The position numbers were made by a program, and so were the translations under genes. Below the pieces are notes generated by a model. The model searched no databases. It saw only the letters and a program-made list of their open reading frames with translations, and was not told where the DNA came from. From NCBI GenBank assembly GCA_022747635.1, contig JAKTNV010000004.1, positions 24,329,179-24,393,178 on the forward strand: a stretch of DNA of 64,000 nucleotides, read 5' to 3'. Origin of the DNA: Hetaerina americana (Eukaryota; Arthropoda; Insecta; Odonata; Calopterygidae). Positions 1-18,640 of the stretch are shown here, one piece after another; positions within the stretch are counted from its first letter, which is position 1, and each line of letters opens with the position of its first letter.

Positions 1-198
1 TTTTTCTTAATTTCTATTTATCTCTAAAGTTAAAACTAAAGCAATAGGTGTTGTCGCTAAAACATTAACATGAAGTACCTTAAGATGTCTTTTTTTAATT
101 AAATACCAATAACAGAAATACAGCCACTAAAGAGAATAGTGAAAATTGTATAGCAATGAAAAATACAATTAAAATATTCCTAAAGTAGCATTTCTCAG

Positions 199-6380
<6,182 letters not shown>

Positions 6381-8270
6381 GACACCTGATCTCCTCACAG
6401 AGGGGAATATGCATGTAACGCCAAATGTACAGTCTTAAACTGTGTCATTTCATCCAACTATAACCGTACATAATTCACCTTGCATCTCTCTTATTTCATG
6501 AATTGTACAGCTGTCCTCATTCCTTGCTATGAACAATAGAAAGACCACTAAATCAGTGTATGTCTAATGAATAACAAATCAAATTTATCATTCTACATGT
6601 GATTCATTAAAAATTGTAGAGCTCGCATTTTTTTCATTTTTCACTAACCATCACATAAGTGCAGCTCTCAATTTTCTTCCTCCTTGGAAGTTATAATAAT
6701 TTTTCATGTCCTTGCCTCATTTTGTACATAAATTAAAATGCAAAAAATTCAAATTTAGTATTTATTGATCAAGAGAAGAACTCTTTACACCTTTATGGCA
6801 CCTTAAAAAAGTTTGCTCAATGCATTGGATGCATCAGCAAGTAATCACACCTTTTATTTGGCCACAGACCAATGCCATGGCAGCATAATTTCTTGTGTGC
6901 AAGGCCTTAGGCTATATGCCAATTTCATTACTTATGTTTCCGGTGGGATCATAATTAATAAGGACATTTAAACAAATAAACTCTTCCTTCAAAATTATTT
7001 TTTTTTGCAAAAGAGTACCTATTTTAGAAAACACATGGACAAAGTTCTTGAGATAATCTAGGATTTTGATTGAGGTATTCATCCTAATAAAATCATCATA
7101 TGAATTCAGCCCTGAGAACTGTTCCACTCCTTGTAATTGTTTACTAGGAGAGGGAAAGGAAGCACAAGATGCATTGTATATATGAATGAGCTTTATTTAA
7201 GAAATTGACATTCTATTTTGGTAACTTTTGACCCAATGGTCATTAATGGGTTGCTTATGGAATGGATATTATATGGATAATAAATGAATGGGTTGACCAT
7301 CCCACACAATAAGACCCGGGGTAAGAGATGAAAAGTGGGTTCTCTCCAAAATGGAAATGTATATAAAAAGGCTGTATAATATTAATGCTGTATTATATGT
7401 TGTTAATGATTAAGATATTTCAAATGGATTTTGGGGATCACAGTCACAACATCTTCATAATTTTTCCAGTATTGCCAACTTATTAAGTGTATAAAATTAG
7501 ATTTCATCATGGTATTTTAACAATGTCAAGCTAGTCGGACATCAATGATAAAATGTATCATGTGAAGTTCTGTTCAATGTTACCACTTGCAGGATGTCAT
7601 GCTCAAAATTTTGCTGCAATCTTGCATAAGATGAACCCAGCAAAATATAACATTTAAAGAAATGTTTCCGTATGGAATGGTCATGCAAAGCATTATGTGA
7701 AACATTTGCGTGTCATATACTCATGTGAGTCTAAGTTGGCATTTAAGATAACCATTGTCATAATGTAGCAATAAATTTGTTGATCAAAACAGAATTTTAA
7801 AAGTTTCTTTTGCTATCAAAACCTATACCTACCTAATTTTTGGAAAGTACAAATATTCATTTAAAAAAATCACAAATTACTTGAAATTAATGGAACTAAC
7901 TATATTTCAAAGTGTTTTCTGCTGAGAAAGTTACAGACCGATTCTCAATAATCTGAAACAATGCAAATGTCATCATATTGTTTTTAGGCACCAAGATCGA
8001 TTTGCCATCAAGCATATTAAAAGTGAAAGATTCAAATTCACTTTATTTCCTGATCTAATTCACTTCTCTCAGTCTGAAAACCGCCAATCTATTTAATTTA
8101 AAGTCTGTGCAGTGAGTTTTGATACTAAAAACATCATGAATCCAAACCACAGTTATCAACCTGAAAGTCAATATGATAGGTGATGGTAGAGCTCACCTAG
8201 TACTAAGACCAATGGCAGATGAAATTCAAACATCTGGGTAGGGGGGGTCACTTTCTTTCCCTGTGCCATC
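6381..8270. other. Laccase 3' flank, no recognisable gene
   Basis: AT-rich, CpG-poor DNA follows the laccase stop codon. It should include the 3' UTR; ATTAAA near 6732 and AATAAA near 7278 could be polyadenylation signals, but neither can be proven from sequence. Open frames here are short and lack family resemblance. No element was recognised. Confidence 0.6.
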
Positions 8271-8279
8271 TGTGTTTTC

Positions 8280-8410
8280 CCTGGAAGGTCTGGTACACAA
8301 AAATGCACACAGCTTGAAGGAAGTTTAGGATGCCCAGGTCCATCTCAAGAATTGAAACCGGGCTCTCCAGTCAGTAGCCCAATGCTTTCCCCAGTGGACT
8401 GCAACATTAT
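8280..8410 (-). mobile_element. tRNA-derived SINE relic
   Basis: On the minus strand a tRNA-like head reads GGGGAAAGCATTGGGCTAC, then CCGGTTTCAATTC about 20 bases later, resembling pol III A- and B-box regions. The order and spacing match the minus-strand element near 62.2-62.3 kb (GGGGAAGGTATTAAGTTAC, then CCGGGTTCACGTCC), suggesting one SINE family. The tail is not clearly delimited. Confidence 0.45.
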
Positions 8411-9184
8411 ATGGTGTCATTAAGTGGAAATAGTAACAAAGTAAAGGATCATAAATGCATAATGTAATATACAATAGTCTTGATATATGAATTATCCAAG
8501 TAAGCAAACACATCCAGATCCATGAATGAACATAAACATAGTAGATCTGATTCAGCTAAAATCATAGATGCTCTAAAGAAGGCTACGGTTTCCTTCTTCT
8601 GCAAATCAACTCTCAATATACACATTTGGCAGCATGAAAAACTATTGGGTAGTAAGAAAATAGAAAGAGATAAAAAATGCAATATGGAGAAGAAATAAGG
8701 AACCTATGCAAAGTAAAAAAGGAATAAATGAATACAAAATAAATAATTACAAAATAAATTATTCCTAATAAATTCAAATATTCCAACAAATTTATTATTA
8801 AGTAATGCTGAAATATGTTCATAAAACCATTGCTGGTTTCATTTGCCACAAAATTTTAGAATACATCAAGATGATTTAACGCCTAAGGAACATGATCAAT
8901 ATGGAATCAGCAATTTGGTACAGATAATCACAGGGTTTCTCATACTCAATGCTCTAAAAAAAATGTTATAAGGCAAAATATATTACATTTTATATTTTGC
9001 GCATATTATCAAATCAGCTCGAAAATGGCCAGAAAATATTATATTAATGTGTATAAAAATAAAACAAGGAGGCACTATAAAATCAGATAATTTTGTGTGT
9101 TGAGTGGCACCAGAGTAGAAAAGGTTAATAAATGTATAACAATATACAGGGGTAGATAGGAGAGATAGGCATCTTATACCCCTG
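8411..9184. other. Intergenic DNA, nothing recognised
   Basis: AT-rich sequence with only short, low-complexity open frames on the minus strand. No coding family, RNA gene or element boundary was recognised. Confidence 0.6.
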
Positions 9185-10070
9185 CATGTATAAGACTGCT
9201 CATGTGGTGGATGAAGAGTTGGGAAGGGCAGTGGAAATTTGTTGGAAGAGGAGTAAGACAGGGATGTCCATCAGCACCAGTAATTTTCGACTTATATGCA
9301 AATGAAATAGTAAAAATGGCATGGGATGAACAGGAGAAAAGGATGAAAGCCAGTGTGGAATTAATAAAAGTAGTTTGGTTAGTGAATGATCAAGTTTTAG
9401 TTAGCCAGCCAGCCAAGAGGTTGCAGTCATTGTTGAGTGTATTACAAAATTACTGAGGTATGCGATAAGAATAAAAGAAAGCAAAACAAAGGTTATCAAA
9501 TTTTTGAGAACGAGGAAGGCTAAGTTAAACTTTAAAATAGAAGGGCAAAAAATGGAGTAAGTGGAACAGTTTATGTACCTTGGAAGTGTCTTGGACCAAG
9601 ATGATCACAGAAGTAGGGATATGAAAAAATAAATGCATTAGGCAAAGAAGCTTTCACTAGAAGAGGGAATTTGATTACAGTGATTTTAATACCTGTTAAC
9701 ATCAATTGAATTGATGAGGTGAGGCTAAGTCGGCTTGGAAACTTGGTCATTAAAGCAAGAGCACAGATACAGATTGAATATTGAGATGTGGGTGTGGAGA
9801 AGGGTGGAAAAAGTAAAATGGACAGATAGGCGAAGTACTAGGCATGGTGTGAGAGGAGGGAGCATTATTGGGAGAAATCCAAAGAAGGCAGGAATTATGG
9901 TTGCAGAGCATTTTGATTAGCAATGGAATTCTGAAGAGTGCGATTGAGGGGAGCACATTAGACAAGCAAAGTGGGAGTAGGTAAAGGATAGGAGTATTGG
10001 GAAGAATAAGAGGAGATTGAATGTATGTAGAATTGAAAAACAGTTTATTGTAGTATGGGATGTCAGGTTT
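9185..10070 (+). pseudogene. RTE-like LINE relic, reverse transcriptase C-terminal part
   Basis: The plus-strand frame contains FVGRGVRQGCPSAPVIFDLY, the conserved RT block preceding the catalytic aspartates. The position of the YxDD box reads WLVNDQVL, so the active site is lost. Downstream frames give MYLGSVLDQDDHRSRD and then VWRRVEKVKWTDRR, both typical of the RTE-like LINE C-terminus. Frames change several times and stops interrupt. The same C-terminal blocks recur at 46.4 kb and, more degraded, at 56.5 kb. This is a 5'-truncated dead copy. Confidence 0.75.
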
Positions 10071-10875
10071 GGTATTGTTAGCCAAGGCTAAGAAATATAT
10101 CAATGTACAGTGCATCCATCTGAATCCAACCTTAGACATAGGCTACCCAATATTAATGCTTTTTCAAAACTGTTTTTTAAAAATTGTCATGAGTAAAGAA
10201 AAAGAAATTTTTCATTGATTGACTTCATAATACTATTCCTAAAACTTTTAGCGTATGGCTAAACCTAAGTACACAGGGTAATTTCCCCTAACCTTGCATC
10301 ACGAATGTGTTCACAGCCCAATTTGAAAACAACTTTAATGAAAATATTAATTTTTTACCTTCAGTCTACAAATGTTTCGTGAACGATACATTTGTAACAT
10401 TTGAACGAAAGAATGAAAAATTTGTTAGAAACTTCAATAGTCTATTTCCTATCATTAAATATATGCACAATACAATAGAATGTTAATCTTTCATTTTTAA
10501 AAGTTTTGATTAGCAATTTCTTCTCTATTGCTCAAGAAATCATTATTCCTTAAATTCATTTCACTTCCCATTTTCTGCTCCACAGTCATTTCAAATATTT
10601 ATTTTCTTTCTTTGGTATCCTTCAGAAACACAATTTTTTAAATCTCCTTATCACATTCACCACTCACATGAATGATGAATCTAAACTTCCATCCAACTAC
10701 ATTTCACCAAAATTATCAAAAGGCTTGGGTCTGATTATTCAAATCAGTCAAAATTAAAATTTCTTTCTTGAAAAACAAGTTGAAGTATCTTCTAGGTAGC
10801 ACTAAATACAAAATACCCACAGAAGAAAATGCCAAAATCTACCAAATAAATGGTGATTTGTGAAATTCCTACTTG
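10071..10875. other. Intergenic DNA, nothing recognised
   Basis: AT-rich sequence between the RTE relic and the mariner terminal repeat. No open frame of note, RNA gene or repeat structure was seen. Confidence 0.6.
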
Positions 10876-12150
10876 GGAGGTACCATGAGTACCTAGCCTG
10901 ACCTAGAGATGGTGGTAGTTGTTTAAAAAAATATCACTGTATCAGAAGGTATGCAATCTATAAAGCATATGCTTCAAGTTTGAAGAGACTACGTTGTATA
11001 GTATTTTTTTGGCAGCCATCAATAGTGAACCTTTTAAGTGAATTTGTGAAAATGGAGAAAATTGATCATCGCTATGTGATACAATTTTTTTTTTTGAAAA
11101 GCCTTAGCCCAACCAATAAAAAAGCTGAACTGGAATCTGCTCTGGGTGAGTCTGCTCCTTTGTTTACAACAGTAAAATATTGGGTTGCAGATTTTAAACA
11201 AGGCTATATGAGCTGTCAAGACACGCATTGCATTGGTCGACTAAATGAGGTGACGACTCCAGGAACAGCGAAGAAAATCCATAAAGTGATACTAAATGAT
11301 CGTCAACTGAAAGTGATCTAGCAAGCTAGCAGACATAGTAGGCATTGCAAAAAGTGTGAGGCAATGCATACTAACTGAAAATTTGTACATGAGAAAGTTG
11401 TGTGCAAAATGGGTGCCGCATTTGCTCATGAAGATGTTTCAATTGAGTGTTTAGCAGTTACCCAGCAACAAAGCAGAAATTTTGCACCGTTTCACGACCA
11501 TGGATGAAACATGAGTCCATTACTACACACACAAGACAAAAGAACAATTGAAACAATGGATTCAAAAGGGAGAACTGACCCCAAAGAAGGCAAAGACCAT
11601 ATCATCTGCTGGCAAGGTCATGGCATCGGTTTTTCCGGGATGCTCATGTGACAATTTTCATTGACTATCTTGAAAAAGGAAAAACTATCAACGGCAAGTA
11701 TTATGAAAAATAATTGCTACATTTCAGTGAAGAAATCAAGCAAAATCGGCCATATTTAGCTAGAAAGAAAGTGTTGTTTCATCAAGGCAATGCACCAGCT
11801 CTTAAATCAGTTATTGCAAAGGCCAAAATACATGGATTCGTGAAAGCTTGAATTGCTACCTCATGCACCCTATTTGCCTGATCTAGCCCCCTTGGATTAT
11901 TTTCTGTTCGCAAACTTGCAAAATTACTCGATGGTCAAAGATTTTCCCAACCGTGAAGAAGTGATGTCAGCAGTTAATGGCTATTTTGAGGAGCAAGACA
12001 GTTCTTATTATAAAAAGGGTATCGAACTTATTGAACATTGCTGGGAAAAGTGTATAGAGCTGAAAGGAGATTATGTTGAAAAATTAATATATTTTTTTCC
12101 AAAATTTTTGTGTTTCCTTGGTTGGGTTGGGTACTTATGGGATTATTACA
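10876..12150 (+). mobile_element. Mariner-type DNA transposon, near full length but inactive
   Basis: About 1.27 kb, the usual mariner length. The left end has TACCATGAGTACCTAGCC near 10881. The right end, reverse-complemented from about 12125-12147, reads TCCCATAAGTACCCAACC, about 14 of 18 matching, so these look like terminal inverted repeats. The transposase starts near 11052 (MEKIDHRYVIQFF) with recognisable helix-turn-helix text to about 11321, then breaks into several frames. The last block holds APYLPDLAPLDYFLF, the third-aspartate region, at about 11860-11906. Multiple stops and frameshifts make it non-autonomous. It is an old cut-and-paste insertion. Confidence 0.82.
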
Positions 12151-12959
12151 TCAGGCAAATACTGAAGAGCCTATGACAAGATATTAAAGAGTATTGCATA
12201 CTTAAAAACACAACACTCCCAAAGGTCCACCATAACTTTGCGCCATGCAATACATTTACTTCACCATTATTAAATCTTATACACTAACAGCAAGGATGTC
12301 TTTTCAATTGTATCAGATCAGCAGTGCATTATCTATTCCTTCCTTCTCCTCTGATGTTTAAAACATAACAATTATCCCACCTCCACCTATCTCAGCCATC
12401 GATGGTTAACATTATTTATTTTGCTGTCTCTTTCTCACCTTTCAGCCTCTATCTCCCCAACCCTCTACTGCCATCTCCTATATTAGCATGAATGGTGCCT
12501 TTCCAGCTCACTTCAACTTCCCCTTTATTCGGATTGGAGAGATACTGCAGTCCACTTCCACTTTTGCATAAATGTTTCCTCATTGTTTTAACACCGCTGA
12601 AGTGGTGGATGATTATCTCTCCGAAGCAGTGCAGTGCATTCATTTAGAATTCTCAGGCCCAAACATGTAGATAGTCTGGTTTCTCTGATTCCTCTCAGAC
12701 TTCCTGTTGAAGTGCCATACACCTGCAGCATCCTGGATAGTTTCTTTGATACCAAGATATCTTACTTGTTGTGCTACATATCACATTCTTTTTTTGCAGA
12801 TAAAAGGCCAAAAACCTGTATTTAGTATTTCAAGTGGGAGTGATTATTTCATAATCCCTGGTCCCTGGAATTAGGATTCATTTTCCATGTAAACCACTTG
12901 GAAAAAATCTCTTCTTATGTCTGTACTATAAAAAATATTACATTCTATAATGTGAAGGT
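12151..12959. other. Intergenic DNA, nothing recognised
   Basis: Sequence between the mariner and the LINE ORF1 relic, with somewhat C/T-rich patches (12300-12550). Small open frames on both strands show no family resemblance. It may be LINE 5' UTR in its right half, but that is inference only. Confidence 0.5.
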
Positions 12960-13690
12960 GTTATTACTTTTGCGAGATTGGGCCTCCTAAGGTTGATCAT
13001 TGGCATCTGGCATTAACTCTTTCAGGAAATCAGTATGAATGTATTTTGGCCAGTTTCCAAGAAGAACGTAAAACTGCAAAGATGGATGGCTCTGAAGAAA
13101 AGAAGTTGAAAATTACATCACTTGAAGAAAGATTTGTTAAATTCCTAAATGCATTCAATGGAGACCTATTGCATCTTTCTGAAAGGTTGAAGGATATTGA
13201 AGAGTACATCTCAAAGTTCAATTACCACCTTGATGATCTTGAACCGTTCTCTAGAAGAAATTGTCTTCTTCTGCATGGCAAAAAAGATGAAAAAAGTGGA
13301 AACTGCTGGCATGTAGCCACAGATTTCTTTGTTACTAAACTAAAGGTAAGCATGAACCCCATGTCACTTGACCAAGGCCACAGAATAGGTACATTTAAGG
13401 AATCAAACAAAAATCCTCGACCCATCATAGTAGAGTTTATTTTATATCAAGACAGAGATCAAGTTTGGAGGGCAAAAAGAAACCTAAAAGCTAGTGGATT
13501 TCTCATAACGGAGTCACTCACAGCTACCAGGAAGCGTCTACTACTTGCCGCCAAGATCTCGCCAAGCCAAAGTATGTATGGGTCCAAGATGGAAAGATAG
13601 CTATCTTAAAACCAAATGGCTCTAGGGTTTTTGTCTAAAATGAAGGAGACTTGCGGCAAGCAGTATTGATTATAACTCTCGCAATATTTC
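12960..13690 (+). pseudogene. Non-LTR retrotransposon ORF1 protein (nucleic-acid-binding type), degraded
   Basis: An open frame at 13046-13600 (184 codons) has a charged, probably coiled-coil N-terminus, then DDLEPFSRRNCLLLHG and further on DQGHRIG, RPIIVEF and SGFLITESLTATRKRLL. This block order is typical of the ORF1/gag-like protein of CR1-type LINEs with an L1-ORF1-like RNA-binding fold. After 13570 the frame shifts, and KYVWVQDGKIAILKPNG continues to about 13635. ORF1 proteins coat LINE RNA. The ORF2 relic at 14.6-15.3 kb probably belongs to the same insertion. Confidence 0.7.
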
Positions 13691-14640
13691 ATCAAGGAGT
13701 GGACACTGCTAACACAGTGGGTGAATTGCATACCATGAGTATTTTTGACCAACTGCTTGTAGATAGCATTAAATAATTTAATACAGTAATTTGTGACATG
13801 CCACTGCTCTCTTTACTAACACAAAAACATTATTCCCTGATAGTACCTTACTGCATTGCACTCTTCCTTATCTGTACCTCTTGCTGCTTAAAATTCCTAC
13901 CTTCCAAGCTTGGTGCCTCTACCTTCTTGTCGCCCACTATTCGGCAATTGCTCCTGATCTGCCTTCTTTAAGTCTGGGCTCATGACTTCCCACCCTATCC
14001 TACTCCTGCATCTCCAACCCTCTATATCCTGCGCTCCTGTATCCAGCTCACCTGTTCCTGATCTATATGGTGAAGTTATTTAGTGAAAAGTGATTTAGTT
14101 TGCCCAGTGCTTTTCCCATAGTTGTCTTAAGTAATGCCTCCCTTTTGAATAGTGTTTTCTGTTCTTTTTCCCATTTTTATAATCATCGCGTACTGCTGTG
14201 TTTAAAAATAATGAAAGTGATTTAGTGCCTGGTGCTTTTCCCATATCTCACTATTAGTGCCTTCCTTTTCAATAGAGAGCACAGGATTTTTATTTATTTG
14301 TTTCCTGCAATTGTTTAGCCTTCCTGTGTGCATTGCTTAGTGCCTATCCCATCTACGCTGATTAATAATACCTCTCAGATCCTTAGTGCTTTACTGAACG
14401 ATCTGGTAGACCTCCCCTACCTCGTACCTCCCCTAGAACCTACCTATCATACATCTTCATCAGCCATATGGCTTGATGTAATAATTACAGCCCACCCTGA
14501 CTAAATAACAACACACAGACAACTTTCTGCCCCAGCAATATCCATGCAACTTTCTGCCCCATGAATATCCATGCATGATGTATTATTTTTAACATACTCA
14601 GTTAGATGTCATAACTTTAAGTAGAAAGTCATTCTTACAC
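13691..14640 (+). other. Probable LINE interior without readable coding, with a 27-bp tandem duplication
   Basis: This lies between ORF1 and ORF2 relics and shows no endonuclease motifs, so that part is deleted or too decayed to read. Two adjacent near-identical 27-bp units (14520-14546 and 14547-14573) each start CAACTTTCTGCCCC and end ATATCCATG. C-rich text at 13860-14060 is unassigned. Confidence 0.4.
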
Positions 14641-15330
14641 GTGATTTCAAGTCCATAGGCGACAAAGAGTATCCTATACTGCTTCCATCCATGGCAGTCT
14701 ATAGAATTCATTGGCAACATAGATAAAAAAGAACCATTTAATGTGCTCTTAAATAACCTAGAAGACAAGCATGTACTGTTAAGAAAAATCCAACTGTCAA
14801 AACCATGCTCCCGTGGATAACAGATGAAATAAGAGCCTTGATGAGCAGGCGTGACGCTATCTATAGCCTATTTAAAAAATGGAAAAACGAAACTTTATTC
14901 AACATCTACAAAAAACTGTGTAAAAAACTAAGCAAGCCATCTTTGCGATGCACCATGTAAACCTCTCTTCAAAAGACTTGGTTTATTACCAGTACCTTGC
15001 ATATATATATTTAATGTCATCTTACATGCAATGGGTAATATTTCCCATTACAAGTCCAACCACAATTACCATAGTCACTATACAAGGACCTGCAATGACC
15101 TGCACCAACCATTTGTTAGGACACACAATACTGCTCAAGGGCCCAAAGCAATGGGCTTAAGGTTATTCAATAAACTTCCCCATGAAATCAAATATGAAAC
15201 AAAAGTACCTATTTTCAAGAAAAAGCTGTTTAACCTTTTAAAAAATAATATGTTCTATTCTGTAAATGAATACCTGGAATTGTTGCTATTCGTCAATTCT
15301 GGCTTAACCAATTAATATGTAATTATACTA
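14641..15330 (+). pseudogene. CR1/Jockey-like LINE ORF2 relic with internal deletion
   Basis: At about 14805-14940 the frame reads PWITDEIRALMSRRDAIYS, the conserved linker after the endonuclease domain. Within a few codons it jumps to C-terminal text (LFKRLGLLPVPCIYIF; then GLRLFNKLPHEIKYE and FKKKLFNLLKNN to 15315). The whole reverse transcriptase, several hundred codons, is therefore missing. The two parts are in different frames. Both are family-typical, supporting one internally deleted copy rather than two insertions. Confidence 0.68.
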
Positions 15331-15339
15331 GTGTATTGG

Positions 15340-15373
15340 TATATATATATATATACAAATATATATATATATT

Positions 15374-15464
<91 letters not shown>

Positions 15465-15553
15465 TAATATATTATATATATATATATAAAATATATATAT
15501 ATATTATATATTATATATATTATATATATATATATATTATATATATTATATAT

Positions 15554-15594
<41 letters not shown>

Positions 15595-15631
15595 TATATA
15601 TATAAATATTATATATTATATATAATATATA

Positions 15632-15688
<57 letters not shown>
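15340..15688. repeat. (TA)n microsatellite, about 350 bp
   Basis: Almost pure TA with scattered AA/TT phase shifts. It lies between the coding relic and the LINE 3' tail, so it seems to have expanded within the 3' UTR of that element. It can form long hairpins, and its true length may be misassembled. Confidence 0.95.
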
Positions 15689-15692
<4 letters not shown>

Positions 15693-15797
15693 AGCTCTTC
15701 TAAAATTGTGAAATTTATATCTGACGTGTCCTATATTTGTGTATGTATGAATATGCGACAAATCTCCGGACAAATAAATGTATTATTATTATTATCA
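15689..15797 (+). mobile_element. LINE 3' end with (TTA)n tail
   Basis: CTCCGGACAAATAAATG is followed by TATTATTATTATTATC. An AATAAA-like signal next to a short tandem tail is the usual 3' terminus of CR1/Jockey-type elements. It probably ends the insertion starting near 12.96 kb. Confidence 0.6.
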
Positions 15798-15829
15798 GTA
15801 ATTCCAAAATCAGATATGTCTTCAAATAT

Positions 15830-18265
15830 CTAAAGAGCCGGGTCACAAATTTGGAAAATCTTCCAGCACTTTGGTGTTGCCAAAACTAAAAATTCACATT
15901 CCCTATCTGCTGACATTTCTCTGGAATATCTAAACCATTTATTCACAATCCCAGAAATGGAAATTGATCTTGGTGCAAAAAATGAATTCTTATACAATTT
16001 GTATAATTTTGAACCAACTACAGTTTCTGCTGCAAGCTCATTCAAAATTTCTCCCATTACACAAATGCATGTCCTGCAGGCCCTTAAAAAAAATTGAGTC
16101 CTCCTCAGATGAAGCTGATGGAATTTCAGCTCTTATAATACACAAATTACTTACCAATGTGCTTCGTTTTATAACTCACATCTTTAATTGGTCTATCTAA
16201 CTGGAACTTATCCCTTGCTCCGGAAATGCGCCCTTGCCCATCCCACTCCAAAAAAATCCACTCCCTCTAACATCACTGAATACAGGCCAATCAGCATTTT
16301 GCCTGCTTTATCAAAAGCATTTGAGAAACTCATACAGGAACAAATCTCAAAGTTTCTCAATGAAAATGAGTTACTTGATCCTCTGCAATCAGGCTTTCGG
16401 TCCTCTCTTAGTACAGCTACCGCTCTTCTTTAAATAACAGATGACATCCAACTATCCATGGATCTCAAAGAGGTAACAATAATGACTCTCCTAGACTTTA
16501 TGAAAGCCTTTGACTATTTTGACTAAGATATCCTCTCCGCAAAACTTCAAATCCTGAATTTGCCTTCCTCCTCTTTAAAATGGATTTGCTCATAATTAAG
16601 TAACCAATTTCAAAGAGCATCACACCTAATTCATCCTCTGTCTTCAAATACACAAGGGTGTTCCACCAGGATCCATTCTTGGGCCCTTGCATTTTTCTCT
16701 GTTTATAAATGATATTAGTAAAAGTGTTTCTAATTGCAATCATCACTATTTTGCCAAATGATTTACAAATATACCACCATTACCACCTTCACAACCTACT
16801 TAGAATTATCAACTAAATGAATTCATATCTTGCTGCTTTGTCACTATGGAGCATAAAGATTTTACTGAAAATAAACCCCATCCGAAGTCAGGGCATTATA
16901 ATCAGATACCATAAACTACATCCTAAAATAAGTATTAATAACCTTCCATCACTAACATTGCAAGGATCTATCACGCCATACCTAAGGGCGGTAAATAATT
17001 TAGGCTTAACCATAAATGAAACATTATCTTGGACTGATCATGCAATTAATATATGCAGAAAAATTAACTCATCCCTGCATTCACTGAAAAGGTTAAAGCA
17101 CATTGCTCCCCCCTCCTTAAAGATGCTTCTTGTGTCCTCTTCTCATACCCCACATACCAAGACCTTTCAGGCGAACTGAAAACCAAACTCTAGAGGACCC
17201 ATAATTCCTGTGTGTGGTTCATATGTGATCTTGGGAAATATGATCATATTTCCGACTCATTTAATAGAATATCCTGGTTAAAGCTAGAAGGCCGCAGGCA
17301 TTTACATATTCTTTCACTTTTCTACGGAATACTTTCAAACCACACACCTAAATATCTATACAAAAATTTCCTCTTCATCAGCTCAATCCACAACAGAAAT
17401 ACGAGGGGTAATAATAAACTTCTTGTCCCACACCATCGCACGGAAATCTATCACAAATATTTTTATGTTACAGCATGCCGCCTGTGGAACTCTCTCCCAG
17501 ATGACATAAAAAACTCTTCACCGAGAACAACATTTAGAAGAGCACTTCACAAGTTCATTTTCCTCAGGTACTTAACTTATCCTGTATACCCTCCGTCATT
17601 CCACTCAGCTGTTACACATATCACTGTGTCTCCTTTTTTTCCCTACTTTTTTGTTTTGTCATCTCAAGCAGTAGAAGTTTGCATCATTATTTTTAGAAAT
17701 ATTACGCTTCTCATTACTCCGCATGTTTTGTCAATGTATTTAATTTCTCCATTTCAATTTCAGTAACTTAATAATATGTATGCAATGTGAAAAATGATTG
17801 CTACAATGTATATGTATCTTTCTCTAATTCATAGGGTTTTTGCAGGTTTTTTCACACCCCCCTTCTCTTTGAGAGTGTTTTCCTGCATGGGTTTTTACTA
17901 GGTGAGCAATGTCACACTCTCCCCAGCTTTTTCCACAAACCTCATTCTTTGCTTAGACTTTCCCTATTTCATTGTTCTCTTTCATCACTGTAATTTACTT
18001 TGAGTATGTGTATGTTTAGATGTATCCTTAATTTATATATGTATTTGTAAGTATATATGGATGTATATTTATATTTTTTTCAATCTGCAAATCTGTACAT
18101 AGTGCATGTGTGTCTGTCTATATGTATTTATGTGTATGTATGCAGGTAATTATAAATTTTATGCCTAATACAGTATGTATACAACGATGGGTCAAATGGA
18201 AGAAGGGGCCATTATGTCTCAATTTCACCTGAATAAAGACCTCTACCTAACTATCTATCTATGAA
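15830..18265 (+). pseudogene. Jockey/CR1-like LINE ORF2 relic with 3' UTR and CTAT tail
   Basis: The plus strand carries reverse transcriptase text in broken frames: SSDEADGISALIIHKLL (from 16100), YRPISILPALSKAFEKLIQ (from 16281), DPLQSGFRSSLSTATALL, and a degraded TRVFHQDP block (16650) where GVPQGS would stand. C-terminal LGLTINETLSWTDHA (16980-17050) and ACRLWNSLPDDIKNS (17470-17520) follow. A long 3' UTR ends in GAATAAAGACCTCTACC (18231) plus CTATCTATCTAT. Stops are frequent, so it is dead. It is a separate insertion from the LINE to its left, since an upstream 3' tail intervenes. Confidence 0.75.
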
Positions 18266-18640
18266 TGTGTTATGTTGGTTCCAAGCTTGGGATTAGTTTC
18301 CTCGCAGACTGCAAGGTCTGCTTATGACTTGACAGTTTCATTCTGTGTATCTTTGAATACTCCTGTGATTAGGTGCAGAATTACTGGTGGTTGTCACTGG
18401 CATGGAATCCATTTTCCTATCAGGACCAGAGTCGTGTGTGCACCCCAATGAGTTTGTTTTATGTGTGTAGTTTCTATGTGAGGACCTCTGGAATCTCTTT
18501 AAAATCACAATTTATAATCAAGTCTATGTTGTCAGTAAATGAGAGCAAATAATTGCACTCTGCCAGAGGCGTGTTTAATCCACATTCTATATTGTTAATC
18601 TCTCCCATGGACTACAGCCTTGTCATAGTAGAAGGGTTTG
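18266..18640. other. Unassigned, possibly RTE-like LINE 5' UTR
   Basis: No coding similarity. It directly precedes the RTE 5' region recognised from 18.64 kb, so it may be more of the same element; this cannot be shown from one copy. Confidence 0.35.

Noticed and set aside
9750..10139. 129-codon minus-strand frame
   Set aside because: It is the antisense of the RTE relic; its Ser/Pro/Leu-rich text is a shadow of the A/G-rich LINE strand.
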